Shown piece by piece: positions 1 to 6,369 of a stretch of 9,835 bases of DNA. A program made the position numbers and the translations under genes. Every line of letters starts with the position of its first letter. Within the stretch, counting starts at the first letter, position 1. The DNA comes from Alphaproteobacteria bacterium (lineage in GTDB: Bacteria; Pseudomonadota; Alphaproteobacteria; Puniceispirillales; Puniceispirillaceae), in contig JADHLK010000048.1 of assembly GCA_016780695.1 (NCBI GenBank), forward strand, positions 1 through 9,835, in the 5' to 3' direction. The notes beneath the pieces are model-generated. The model did no database searches and had not been told where the DNA came from. It was given only the letters and a program-made list of their open reading frames with translations.

Positions 1-28
1 TTTCGTTGTTCTGGCCGGGTGCTGGCCA

Positions 29-103
29 GAGGATAGAGGGCCCGCGTCCAAATTATAAGCGGATAGAGTATAAGCGGACAAACGACTGGCGGATAAAGTA
101 TCA
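29..103 (+). repeat. Imperfect 15-bp tandem array, five units
   Basis: Five consecutive 15-base units start at 29, 44, 59, 74 and 89. The best conserved are GCGGATAGAGTATAA (59) and GCGGATAAAGTATCA (89). The unit at 29 shares GGATAGAG, the unit at 44 keeps GCG and the terminal TATAA, and the unit at 74 keeps GCGGA. If translated in the frame of the following miniprotein they give a basic pentapeptide series (RIEGP, RPNYK, RIEYK, RTNDW, RIKYQ). A good ribosome site just before the ATG at 117 suggests the array is instead untranslated leader or upstream spacer. The function is unknown: slippage-made minisatellite, binding-site array and leader element are all possible. Confidence 0.6.
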
Positions 104-116
104 GGGTAGGAAGAAA

Positions 117-254
117 ATGAAGCGTCTTGGTATCAGCATTGTGTTTGTTGCCGTTCTGGGATTGGCCGGGCTGGCCTTCCTGTCCAGCTGGAAGATTCCG
201 GCCCCGGCCCATATGATTACCAAAGAGCTGGCAAATGAGAAATTCCAACAATAA
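117..254 (+). CDS. 45-residue single-pass membrane miniprotein, unknown function
   Basis: The start ATG at 117 is preceded by AGGAAG (108-113) at a three-base gap, so I choose it over the longer in-frame opening that runs back through the repeat array to the window edge. The protein has a short basic start (MKR), one hydrophobic stretch at about residues 4-23, then the motif WKIPAP and a short polar tail ending NEKFQQ. The tail probably lies in the periplasm. From memory, similar short proteins with a W-x-IPAP motif after one membrane segment occur in other alphaproteobacteria near the same exported protein; I could not verify this. Its last 20 bases overlap the next gene, which suggests translational coupling. 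No function can be assigned. Confidence 0.6.
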   Translation: MKRLGISIVFVAVLGLAGLAFLSSWKIPAPAHMITKELANEKFQQ

Positions 255-2256
255 TTTTGTGCCGGTCCGAATTTTCCGGGCAGGGATAGTCGCAATGCTG
301 CTGATTGCTGGGCCTGCCCTGGCCCAGCAGACCCAGAGCAGTACGGACCGGGATGCGATAATCTATGACAGCAACAAGCTGGCTGATCCGGCAGCTGAAA
401 ATACCGCTGCCGGAGATACCAGCCTGGCGGAGAGCCAGCCGCTGGAGCTGATCAAGCTGCTGGATGACACGCAGCAGGAAACAGACCCGTCCCGGCAACA
501 AGCTGCTACCGGCTCTGGCACGCCGCAAGCTGGGCTACCGCCGACAGCCAGCCAGCCGGCCCTGGCTGAAACGCAGGCCGTTCCTCTTACCCAGCCTTCG
601 GCCAGTCAACCTTCGGCAAACCAGCCAGCCCCCCTACAACCAGCCGTCAACCCGGCCAGCCGCGCCCCGCGTATCGGGCGGCGGCCCCTATCTGGTATCG
701 GGCTGGTGTCGCTGGGGCTGCCGGATGCGCGCAGCATGGCGGATCCGATCTCCAGCCTTGTTTGGCGCGGCTCAGAGGCCGGGAGGATAATACAGCTCTA
801 TCAGCTGGCCCCGCATGATGGCCCGTCAGACAGTATAAATGCGCTGGTGCGCGGTCTTTTGCTGCGCCAGGCGGTGCCCCCTGCCGGAGCTGCTGAGGCC
901 AGCCTTGAGCTGATTTCAGCCAGGCTAGACTGGTTAGCTGCTGCCGGGGAATCGACGGCTCTGGCGGATTTGATCCGCAAATTACCAGAAGCGGAGGCTT
1001 GGCTGGACTGGCAGCGCTGGCTGGTCAGCTATGAGCTGCTGTTGCGACAGGATAATCAGGCCTGCGACATGGTCAGCCGTCAGATTCAATCCACTATGGA
1101 AGAATATTGGCACAAGGCCCAAATCCTGTGTCATCTGCTGGCAGGCAATGACGGGGCGGCTGGTTTTGCTGCGGATGTACTGCGTGCCAGCGGAACTGAG
1201 GATATGGTGTTTTTCCACTTGACAGATCAGCTGCTGGGCCGCCCGGCCAGGCTGCCTGATCGGGCGGATATTTCTGGCCCTTTGCATCTGGCCCTGACCG
1301 AAGCTGCCCATTTTCCGGCCAGCCGCCAGCAGCTGGCCAGCCTGCCGAATTCCTATTCTGAGGCGCGCGCGGCCCTGACCTGGCTGGATCGCGATGCCAG
1401 TTTGGATCAGGCGGCCCACCGCATCCGTTCCGGCCAGATGTCTACCAATGAGGCAGCCGGTCTGCTGCGCAGCCTTTATGACCCCTCGGTTAGCATTGTG
1501 ATGGCGATTAGCCAGCTGGAAGCGGCCGCAGAGGATGCTGTGGATGGCGCGAGTGCCGGGGTTCTGGCACAGCTGGCTGGCAGCTTGCTGGAAGGAACGG
1601 CCAATGCCGAGTTTGATCTGTTTGTGCAGACGGTTTTTGCTGCCCAGATGCAGGCTGGCAGTGTCGTGCCCTGGTTGCCGGTCTATGGCTGGCTGGTGGA
1701 TCAACGCCTCGCGGCTGAGGGGGTGCCGGAGCTGGATGAGCCGGCCCGCGATCTCTATGCGATGATAAAGGTTCTGGTCGCGGAAGAGGAGCCGCTGATG
1801 GCGCAGCTGGAGGTGGCCGGGAGTCAGGCAGATTACAGCCAGACGCTGCTGGCCCAGCCGGAAGGGGCGGTCTGGCCGATGGCGGCACTGGACGGGCTGG
1901 AGGGCTGGCATCTGGCCCCGCTTCTCTCAGCCCTCGGCCTGCAACGCCCGGCAATTGACTGGTTTGACACGGCTGCTGGCCGGAACAGCAAGGGGCAGGC
2001 AGAACAGCCTGTCCCGGCCCCGAAAATGCTGGCGGTGAAGCAGGTGGCTGAGAGCGGCCGTGTGGGCGAGACCGCCTTGCTGGTCGCCTGGTTGCTGGCG
2101 GATCAGGATCTGGCCACCATTGACAGCCGCCAGCTGGCAGAATTGATGCAGCTGCTGCGCGCGGCCGGGCTGGAAAATACCGCCCGCAATCTGGGCCGCG
2201 AAGCCCTGCAGGAAAAATTGCTGGCGCTTTTCTGGGAAGGAGCTCAAACTATCTGA
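235..2256 (+). CDS. Exported helical protein of unknown function
   Basis: This 673-residue protein has a signal peptide: a basic stretch with R12 and R15, a hydrophobic core at about 17-29, and a probable cut after ALA30 before QQ. The mature part should be periplasmic or outside the cell. Residues 31-145 are low in order and rich in Q, P, A and S, with pentapeptide repeats at 120-139. From about residue 146 it becomes a compact, helix-rich, leucine- and alanine-rich domain reaching the C terminus, reminiscent of helical-repeat proteins, although I see no TPR consensus. The whole protein has only two cysteines, C277 and C299, which could form a disulfide. From memory it resembles alphaproteobacterial proteins loosely labelled 'antifreeze glycopeptide polyprotein', a name that probably reflects the low-complexity linker. 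ATG 235 has AAAGAG (222-227) upstream. GTG 259 is an alternative that keeps most of the signal peptide. It lies upstream of xerD by 34 bases. Confidence 0.8.
   Translation: MRNSNNNFVPVRIFRAGIVAMLLIAGPALAQQTQSSTDRDAIIYDSNKLADPAAENTAAGDTSLAESQPLELIKLLDDTQQETDPSRQQAATGSGTPQAGLPPTASQPALAETQAVPLTQPSASQPSANQPAPLQPAVNPASRAPRIGRRPLSGIGLVSLGLPDARSMADPISSLVWRGSEAGRIIQLYQLAPHDGPSDSINALVRGLLLRQAVPPAGAAEASLELISARLDWLAAAGESTALADLIRKLPEAEAWLDWQRWLVSYELLLRQDNQACDMVSRQIQSTMEEYWHKAQILCHLLAGNDGAAGFAADVLRASGTEDMVFFHLTDQLLGRPARLPDRADISGPLHLALTEAAHFPASRQQLASLPNSYSEARAALTWLDRDASLDQAAHRIRSGQMSTNEAAGLLRSLYDPSVSIVMAISQLEAAAEDAVDGASAGVLAQLAGSLLEGTANAEFDLFVQTVFAAQMQAGSVVPWLPVYGWLVDQRLAAEGVPELDEPARDLYAMIKVLVAEEEPLMAQLEVAGSQADYSQTLLAQPEGAVWPMAALDGLEGWHLAPLLSALGLQRPAIDWFDTAAGRNSKGQAEQPVPAPKMLAVKQVAESGRVGETALLVAWLLADQDLATIDSRQLAELMQLLRAAGLENTARNLGREALQEKLLALFWEGAQTI
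592..651 (+). repeat. 15-bp in-frame tandem repeats in the linker of the exported protein
   Basis: Four 15-base units start at 592, 607, 622 and 637 and encode QPSAS, QPSAN, QPAPL and QPAVN. The first two share CCTTCGGC at the DNA level, and all start with CAG or CAA followed by CC. They make up part of the flexible Q/P-rich linker between the signal peptide and the helical domain. The first two look like a recent slippage duplication. Confidence 0.7.
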
Positions 2257-2274
2257 GCAGCCCTCGCAGCCCTT

Positions 2275-2287
2275 AGGAGTGAGGAAG
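2275..2287 (+). promoter_or_regulatory. Double ribosome-binding site that decides the xerD start
   Basis: AGGAG (2275-2279) and GAGGAAG (2281-2287) both precede ATG 2291, at gaps of 11 and 3 bases. A longer reading from GTG 2279 would place its start codon on the first of these purine runs and leave it without a site of its own, so ATG 2291 is preferred. Confidence 0.6.
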
Positions 2288-2290
2288 CGA

Positions 2291-3247
2291 ATGACCAGAT
2301 CGCCGCCACACAGACAAAAACAAGATCGGCCAAAAGCTCGGCCAAAAGATCCGCTGATCGGGCAATTTATTCTGGCACTGGCTGCTGAAACCGGCGCGGC
2401 CAACAATACCTGTTCAGCCTACCGGCGCGATCTGGAACTGGCTGACCGGCAGGTGCAACAGCGGGGCTGTTCTGTGTCTGCGGCCGGGCCGGATGATTTG
2501 CGCGCCTGTTTCAAAGACTGGTCTGGCAAGGGCCTGTCTGCGCGCACACTGGCGCGCCGGTTGAGCGCCTTGCGCCATTTCATGGGCTGGCTGGTAGCAG
2601 ATGGCTATCGCTCGGATAATCCGGCCAGCCTGCTGGATGCGCCCAAATTGCCCCAGCCGCTGCCTAAAAGCCTGTCGGAAACCGAAATGCAGCAGCTGCT
2701 GGAAGCCTGTGACAAATTGCCGGAGCCTGAAAATATCCGGATACGGGCGGCGGTGGAAATCCTCTATTCTGCCGGGCTCAGAATATCAGAATTGCTGCAG
2801 CTGGAGGTTACCACAATGCACGCGATGACAGACTCCCTGCTGATTTCCGGCAAGGGCGGGGTAGAGCGCATGGTGGTGCTGGGGGCTCCGGCGATTAAGG
2901 CTGCCCGCGATTGGCTGGCGATAAGAGAGGCAGCTGGCCCGGACGGTAACAGCTCCCAATTTCTGGCCGATCCATCCGGCCCGCTCAGCAGGCAGGTTCT
3001 GTCCACCCGGCTGAAACAGCTTGCCCGGCTGGCCGGGCTGGCTGAACAGCGGGTCAGCGCGCATGTGCTGCGGCACAGTTTTGCCACCCATATGCTCAAT
3101 CGCGGGGCGGATTTGCGCGCCTTGCAGATGTTGCTGGGCCACGCCGATATTGCCACCACCCAGATTTATACAAAAACCCGTCAGGACAGGCTGTCCGGGC
3201 TGGTCGCCAGCGCGCACCCGCTTGCCAGAGACAGCCAAGACGGGTAG
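2291..3247 (+). CDS. xerD: Tyrosine site-specific recombinase XerD
   Basis: XerD acts with XerC at the chromosomal dif site, under FtsK control, to resolve chromosome dimers before division. The 318-residue product has an N-terminal SAM-like core-binding domain (about 24-110, with the family pattern NTCSAYRRDL) and a catalytic domain (about 125-310). The full catalytic set is visible: R164 (SAGLRISELL), K188 (ISGKGG), H258 and R261 (HVLRH), H284 (LLGHAD) and the nucleophile Y293 (TTQIYTKT). The stretch APKLPQPLPKSLSE and the following catalytic domain fit XerD better than XerC, and the next gene being accA supports xerD. A basic extension of about 20 residues precedes the usual start of the family. 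The gene follows the exported protein by 34 bases and precedes accA by 42, so co-transcription is likely. XerC and dif are not in the window. Confidence 0.9.
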   Translation: MTRSPPHRQKQDRPKARPKDPLIGQFILALAAETGAANNTCSAYRRDLELADRQVQQRGCSVSAAGPDDLRACFKDWSGKGLSARTLARRLSALRHFMGWLVADGYRSDNPASLLDAPKLPQPLPKSLSETEMQQLLEACDKLPEPENIRIRAAVEILYSAGLRISELLQLEVTTMHAMTDSLLISGKGGVERMVVLGAPAIKAARDWLAIREAAGPDGNSSQFLADPSGPLSRQVLSTRLKQLARLAGLAEQRVSAHVLRHSFATHMLNRGADLRALQMLLGHADIATTQIYTKTRQDRLSGLVASAHPLARDSQDG

Positions 3248-3266
3248 AACGAGAAGGGGAGCGAGC

Positions 3267-3323
3267 ATGCAAGCTAACAGGGAAGAATTATGCGTCATTT
3301 TCTGGATTTCGAAAAACCGATAG
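3267..3323 (+). other. Possible 18-codon leader ORF overlapping the accA start
   Basis: ATG 3267 is preceded by AAGGGGAG (3254-3261) at a five-base gap, the strongest-looking ribosome site in this stretch. The frame encodes MQANREELCVIFWISKNR and stops at 3321-3323, 34 bases inside accA in a different frame. The accA ribosome site (AGGGAAG, 3279-3285) lies within it. It may be a translational leader that couples accA to upstream translation, or chance. There is no homology evidence. Confidence 0.25.
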
Positions 3324-4246
3324 CCGCGCTGGAAGGCAAGATAGAGGAGCTGCGGCATCTCAATTCTGATTCCGGCATGAATATCGCTGAGGAAATCGGC
3401 AAGCTGCAAACCCGCATCGACAGAGAGCTGACAACCACCTATCAGAAGCTGGGGCCTTGGGAAAAAGTGCAGGTGGCCCGCCATCCGGATCGCCCGAAAC
3501 TGGCCGGTATTCTGCCGCTATTATTTGATGAATTCACCCCGCTGGCAGGGGATCGCAACTATTCCGAGGATCATGCGGTGATCGGCGGTGTGGCCCGTTT
3601 CCGCGGCCGCCCGGTGGTGGTAATGGGAACCGAAAAAGGCACCACAACCGAAGAACGGGTCAAGCGCAATTTCGGCATGGCGCGGCCGGAAGGCTATCGC
3701 AAGGCTATCCGGCTGATGCAGCTGGCTGGCCAGTTTGGCCTGCCGGTTTTGAGCTTTGTCGATACGGCCGGGGCCTATCCAGGCCGCGGGGCCGAAGAGC
3801 GCGGCCAGGCTGAGGCTATCGCGCGCGCCATCCAGGCCTGTCTTGATTTGCCGGTGCCTTTATGCGCGGCAATCACAGGCGAGGGCGGCTCTGGCGGGGC
3901 TATCGCACTGGCCACCGGAAACCGGGTGGTGATGTATGAGCACGCGGTCTATTCGGTGATCTCGCCTGAAGGCTGTGCCTCTATCCTCTGGCGCAGTGCC
4001 GAGCACGCGAAAACGGCTGCCGAGGCTTTGCGGCTCACCGCCCAGGATATGGAAAATCTGGGCGTTATTGATGCGATTGTGCCAGAGCCGGTGGGCGGGG
4101 CGCACCGCGACCCCGAAGCTGCTATCCGCGCGCTGGGGGATGAGCTGGCCCGCCAGCTGGCGCAGCTGGATGGGCTGGATGCAGCGGCACTGAAAGCAGA
4201 CCGGGAAGCAAAATATATCGCAATGGGTAGCCGCGCGCTGTCCTAG
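3290..4246 (+). CDS. accA: Acetyl-CoA carboxylase carboxyltransferase, alpha subunit
   Basis: AccA pairs with AccD to form the cytoplasmic carboxyltransferase that moves the carboxyl group from carboxybiotin on AccB to acetyl-CoA, giving malonyl-CoA for fatty acid synthesis. The 318 residues cover the whole family length. Visible landmarks are the N-terminal helical segment starting MRHFLDFEKPIAALEGKI, EKGTTTEERVKRNFGMARPEGYRKA (written here in part: RNFGMARPEGYRKA at 126-139), AGAYPGRGAEERGQ (160-173), the glycine-rich GEGGSGGA (197-204) forming part of the acyl-CoA/oxyanion site, and SPEGCASILW (225-234). Where E. coli has DTPGAYPG this protein reads DTAGAYPG, a small change at A160. ATG 3290 has AGGGAAG (3279-3285) upstream. 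It ends in a four-base overlap with the oppositely oriented grxC. AccB, AccC and AccD are not in the window. Confidence 0.97.
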   Translation: MRHFLDFEKPIAALEGKIEELRHLNSDSGMNIAEEIGKLQTRIDRELTTTYQKLGPWEKVQVARHPDRPKLAGILPLLFDEFTPLAGDRNYSEDHAVIGGVARFRGRPVVVMGTEKGTTTEERVKRNFGMARPEGYRKAIRLMQLAGQFGLPVLSFVDTAGAYPGRGAEERGQAEAIARAIQACLDLPVPLCAAITGEGGSGGAIALATGNRVVMYEHAVYSVISPEGCASILWRSAEHAKTAAEALRLTAQDMENLGVIDAIVPEPVGGAHRDPEAAIRALGDELARQLAQLDGLDAAALKADREAKYIAMGSRALS

Positions 4247-4503
4247 CTGGCTGCCAGCAACGCATCCAGATGGCCGGCCCTCTCCAGAGCCATCAAATCC
4301 GTGCAGCCACCAATATGCTCGCCATTGATAAAGATTTGCGGCACGGTGCGCAGCCCGCCTGCCCGCGCGCTCATCTGCGCCCGCTGCTCACTGTCTGCTG
4401 TCACATCAATTTCCTCAAAGCGGGCCTGCTTTGAATCCAGCAAGCGTTTTGCGGTTATGCAATAGGGGCAGATGCGCGTTGTATAGATTTCAATTTTTGC
4501 CAT
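4243..4503 (-). CDS. grxC: Glutaredoxin 3 (GrxC type)
   Basis: A small cytoplasmic thiol-disulfide oxidoreductase that uses glutathione to reduce protein disulfides and mixed disulfides. The 86-residue product has the dithiol active site CPYC at 12-15, the cis-proline loop TVP at 53-55 followed by QIFINGEHIGG, and GGCTDL (65-70), which contributes to glutathione binding. The CPYC motif marks a class I dithiol glutaredoxin rather than the monothiol CGFS type. It lies 81 bases downstream of comF on the same strand and is probably transcribed with it. Its stop shares the CTAG at 4243-4246 with the stop of accA. I see only a weak ribosome site in front of the ATG. Confidence 0.95.
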   Translation of the reverse strand: MAKIEIYTTRICPYCITAKRLLDSKQARFEEIDVTADSEQRAQMSARAGGLRTVPQIFINGEHIGGCTDLMALERAGHLDALLAAS

Positions 4504-4584
4504 TTTACAGACCCGATTGCAGAAACGTTACCCGAACCCGCTAATTGTTAATCTGCCGGAGCGTGATCTGTCCAGCCCTGTTTT

Positions 4585-5370
4585 TCAGCCGACCCGCGCA
4601 AAAACCAGCGCATCAACCTGTCCGGCCCCGGCTTTTTTCAGAATGCGCGCCGCCTCATGCAAGGTTGCCCCGGTGGTCATTACATCATCAATCAGCAAGA
4701 CAGGCTGGCCAGCGACAAGCGGTCTGGACAGGGCAAAGGCATTCTTCACATTGCACTGGCGGGCGGCTTGCCCCAGCCCGCCCATCTGGCGCGTGGCCCG
4801 CAAACGGCGCAACAGGCCAGGGGCAGGCCGCACCCCTTGCCCGGCCGGGCTGGCACAGAGCAGCCGGGCCAGCTCAGCTGACTGGTTATAACGCCGCTTG
4901 AAATACCGGGTGCGATGCAGCGGAATCGGCAGAACCAGCATCCCCGGTTCAGCCAGCCGGGCAAAGGATGCTGCCAGCAGCTGGGCAATAACCGGCCCCA
5001 AATCCAGCCTGTCACCATGTTTGAAAGCCAAAATCAACCGCCGCGAGGCATCATTATAGAGATAACCCGCCCTGATCCGGCCCAGCGGTGGCGGATTGAG
5101 ATGACAGGCTAGGCACAGATTATCGGGCAGCTGATGCGGCAGGCCGCGCCCGCAGCAATGGCAAAGCGGCTCTGCAATCGCCTGCAACCCTGACCAGCAG
5201 CGCCCGCACAAACCTGCCCCGGCGAGGGGTGCCCGGCAATCCGGGCACAGCCGCGGCAAGAGCGTATCTGCCAAAATCTGGCCCATATTTCGACCCATAT
5301 TTTGGCCCATATTTCGCCCTGCCAGACGGGCGATCAGCTGCTTTGCAGGGGATTTTTCAAACCCGATCAT
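4585..5370 (-). CDS. comF: ComF-family phosphoribosyltransferase-like protein
   Basis: The 261-residue protein has an N-terminal zinc-ribbon region with Cys pairs C42/C45, C55/C58, C70/C72/C73 and C86/C89, followed by a type I phosphoribosyltransferase fold. Family landmarks are PIPLHRTRYFKRRYNQS (148-164), TRQ...GL around 193-199, NVKNAF (207-212) and the PRPP-loop VLLIDDVMTTGAT (224-236). In naturally competent bacteria ComF helps DNA uptake and processing; in most alphaproteobacteria its role is not established, and no other competence gene is seen here. Residues 19-31 carry a triple NMG repeat, just before the zinc ribbon. The three methionines there and M1 are all candidate starts; M1 has AAGGAAGG about 12 bases upstream, which is rather far, so the true start is uncertain. 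grxC follows on the same strand. Confidence 0.9.
   Translation of the reverse strand: MIGFEKSPAKQLIARLAGRNMGQNMGRNMGQILADTLLPRLCPDCRAPLAGAGLCGRCWSGLQAIAEPLCHCCGRGLPHQLPDNLCLACHLNPPPLGRIRAGYLYNDASRRLILAFKHGDRLDLGPVIAQLLAASFARLAEPGMLVLPIPLHRTRYFKRRYNQSAELARLLCASPAGQGVRPAPGLLRRLRATRQMGGLGQAARQCNVKNAFALSRPLVAGQPVLLIDDVMTTGATLHEAARILKKAGAGQVDALVFARVG
5281..5316 (-). repeat. 12-bp triple tandem repeat in the comF N terminus
   Basis: Three 12-base units start at 5281, 5293 and 5305 on the plus strand: GCCCATATTTCG, ACCCATATTTTG, GCCCATATTTCG. The first and third are identical and the second differs at two bases. On the coding strand they give the NMG-R/Q series at residues 19-30 of ComF. The repeat sits at the poorly conserved N-terminal end, where length change should be tolerated. 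Confidence 0.85.
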
Positions 5371-5474
5371 ACGGTGCTGCCGCCTTCCTTAAAAAAGGGC
5401 TCTACCAAAAAAGACTATTTCGCCCTATCTTAGCCCGACAAGTCCTAACAACTGCTTAACAAGCCGGATTTTTT
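5371..5474. other. Divergent spacer between comF and the methyltransferase-like gene
   Basis: This 104-base spacer is clearly more AT-rich than its surroundings, with two runs of six A residues (near 5391 and 5407). It must hold the promoters of both divergent genes unless they lie further inside. On the minus strand, GGGC-TAAGAT and GGGC-GAAATA lie 11 bases apart, a possible short direct repeat. I could not fit a convincing -35/-10 pair for either direction, so no promoter is called. Confidence 0.4.
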
Positions 5475-6356
5475 ATGCAGAAAACCGCTCCGCCCTTGTT
5501 TGACTTTGCCGCGCTGGTGCGTCAGCGCGACCGGGCTGCCCGGCAATTTGCTCAGCATGATTTTCTGGCTGAGGCGGCCGCCGAGCGGCTGGCGGACCGG
5601 CTGGCAGATGTGCGCCGCCAGTTTGCGGACGGGCTGGTTCTGGGAGCCGGTGATGGTCGGCTGGCCCGCCATCTGGCAGCAACTGGCAAGACCGGAACCC
5701 TGACCCAGGCAGAGGCCAGCCTGGATTTTCTGGCCGGGCTGGATGCGCCGAAATGGCTGTTGCAATCAGAGATTCCGGACCTGGCCCCGGCCAGCCTGGA
5801 TTTGATTGCCTCATCCTTGTGGCTGCATTGGGTGAGCGATTTGCCCGGCCTGCTGGCTTGCCTGTCCCGCGCCTTGCGGCCTGACGGGCTGTTGGTGGCA
5901 AATTTCTGGGGCGGGCGCAGCTTGACCGAATTACGCGCTTGTCTGGCCGAGGCTGAGACAGAACAGCAGGGCGGGGTCTGGCCACGCATTGCCCCGATGG
6001 CTGATATCCGTGATCTGGGCGGGTTGCTGCAGCGCGCCGGGTTTGCCCTGCCGGTTGCAGATGCAGATTTGATAAGTGTGCGCTGGCCGTCGCTCTTTGC
6101 GATGATGCGTGATTTGCGCGGCATGGCCGAGACCAGCGCTCTGGCCAATCGGCCGCGCCATTTCACCCGCCGGTCTGTATTTTTGCGCGCCGCAGAGATT
6201 TACCAACAGCGTTTTGCCAGCCCGGACGGGCAGATAACAGCCAGTTTTGAGCTGATCACCCTGACCGGCTGGAAGCCGCATCCCAGCCAGCAAAAACTGC
6301 TAAAGCCGGGGAGCGCGACACAGCGGCTGGCAGATCTACTGGCCAGAGAGAACTAG
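5475..6356 (+). CDS. NDUFAF5/BioC-like class I SAM-binding protein, likely complex I assembly factor
   Basis: The 293-residue protein has the layout of the alphaproteobacterial relatives of human NDUFAF5: an N-terminal FDFAALVRQRDRAARQF segment (9-25), FLAEAAAERLADRL (30-43), a Rossmann-fold core with VLGAGDGR (55-62), SLWLHWVSDLPG (114-125) and RPDGLL (135-140), then ADI-x-LLQRAGFALPVADAD (starting 176) and a C-terminal DGQITASFEL...LTGW (251-266) with QQKLLKPGSATQRLAD. NDUFAF5 in mitochondria hydroxylates an arginine of the NDUFS7 subunit of complex I; transfer of that role to this protein is inference. It is often annotated simply as methyltransferase or BioC, but no biotin gene is near. 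Motif I lacks the usual acidic residue after VL (VLGAG rather than VLDxG). No strong ribosome site precedes ATG 5475. It converges with mutT, nine bases apart. Confidence 0.8.
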   Translation: MQKTAPPLFDFAALVRQRDRAARQFAQHDFLAEAAAERLADRLADVRRQFADGLVLGAGDGRLARHLAATGKTGTLTQAEASLDFLAGLDAPKWLLQSEIPDLAPASLDLIASSLWLHWVSDLPGLLACLSRALRPDGLLVANFWGGRSLTELRACLAEAETEQQGGVWPRIAPMADIRDLGGLLQRAGFALPVADADLISVRWPSLFAMMRDLRGMAETSALANRPRHFTRRSVFLRAAEIYQQRFASPDGQITASFELITLTGWKPHPSQQKLLKPGSATQRLADLLAREN

Positions 6357-6369
6357 CCGCGCGGGCTAG
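6353..6369. terminator. Inverted repeat at the convergent junction, both stop codons in its arms
   Basis: CTAGCC (6353-6358) and GGCTAG (6364-6369) form a six-base stem around the five-base loop GCGCG. The TAG of the methyltransferase-like gene (6354-6356) lies in the left arm, and the TAG of mutT (6366-6368, read on the minus strand) lies in the right arm. There is no T run on either side, so it is not a standard intrinsic terminator; it could act as a bidirectional hairpin or 3' end stabiliser. Confidence 0.35.

Noticed and set aside
6..116. N-terminal extension of the miniprotein back to TTG 6 or beyond
   Set aside because: A good ribosome site sits right before ATG 117 and the extension consists mainly of the repeat array. 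It is kept only as an alternative in the array finding.
982..1911. 309-codon open frame on the minus strand opposite the exported protein
   Set aside because: It lies wholly antisense to a gene with a signal peptide and good codon use. Its product is an unstructured mix rich in R, Q, H and P with no motif, as expected from the complement of GC-rich, CTG-heavy coding DNA.
2279..2290. GTG 2279 as the xerD start
   Set aside because: The codon falls on the purine-rich ribosome site itself; ATG 2291 has two suitable sites upstream.
2291..3247. Tyrosine recombinase as a sign of an integrated element or integron
   Set aside because: The catalytic and linker motifs match the housekeeping XerD, it sits next to accA in an expected order, and no attachment site, tRNA or phage gene is nearby.
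2786..3484. 232-codon minus-strand open frame across xerD and accA
   Set aside because: It is antisense to two confidently identified genes and spans the spacer between them; its translation has no recognisable domain.
4585..5370. ComF as evidence for a competence locus
   Set aside because: ComF homologues are widespread in bacteria without known competence, and no other uptake gene is present here.
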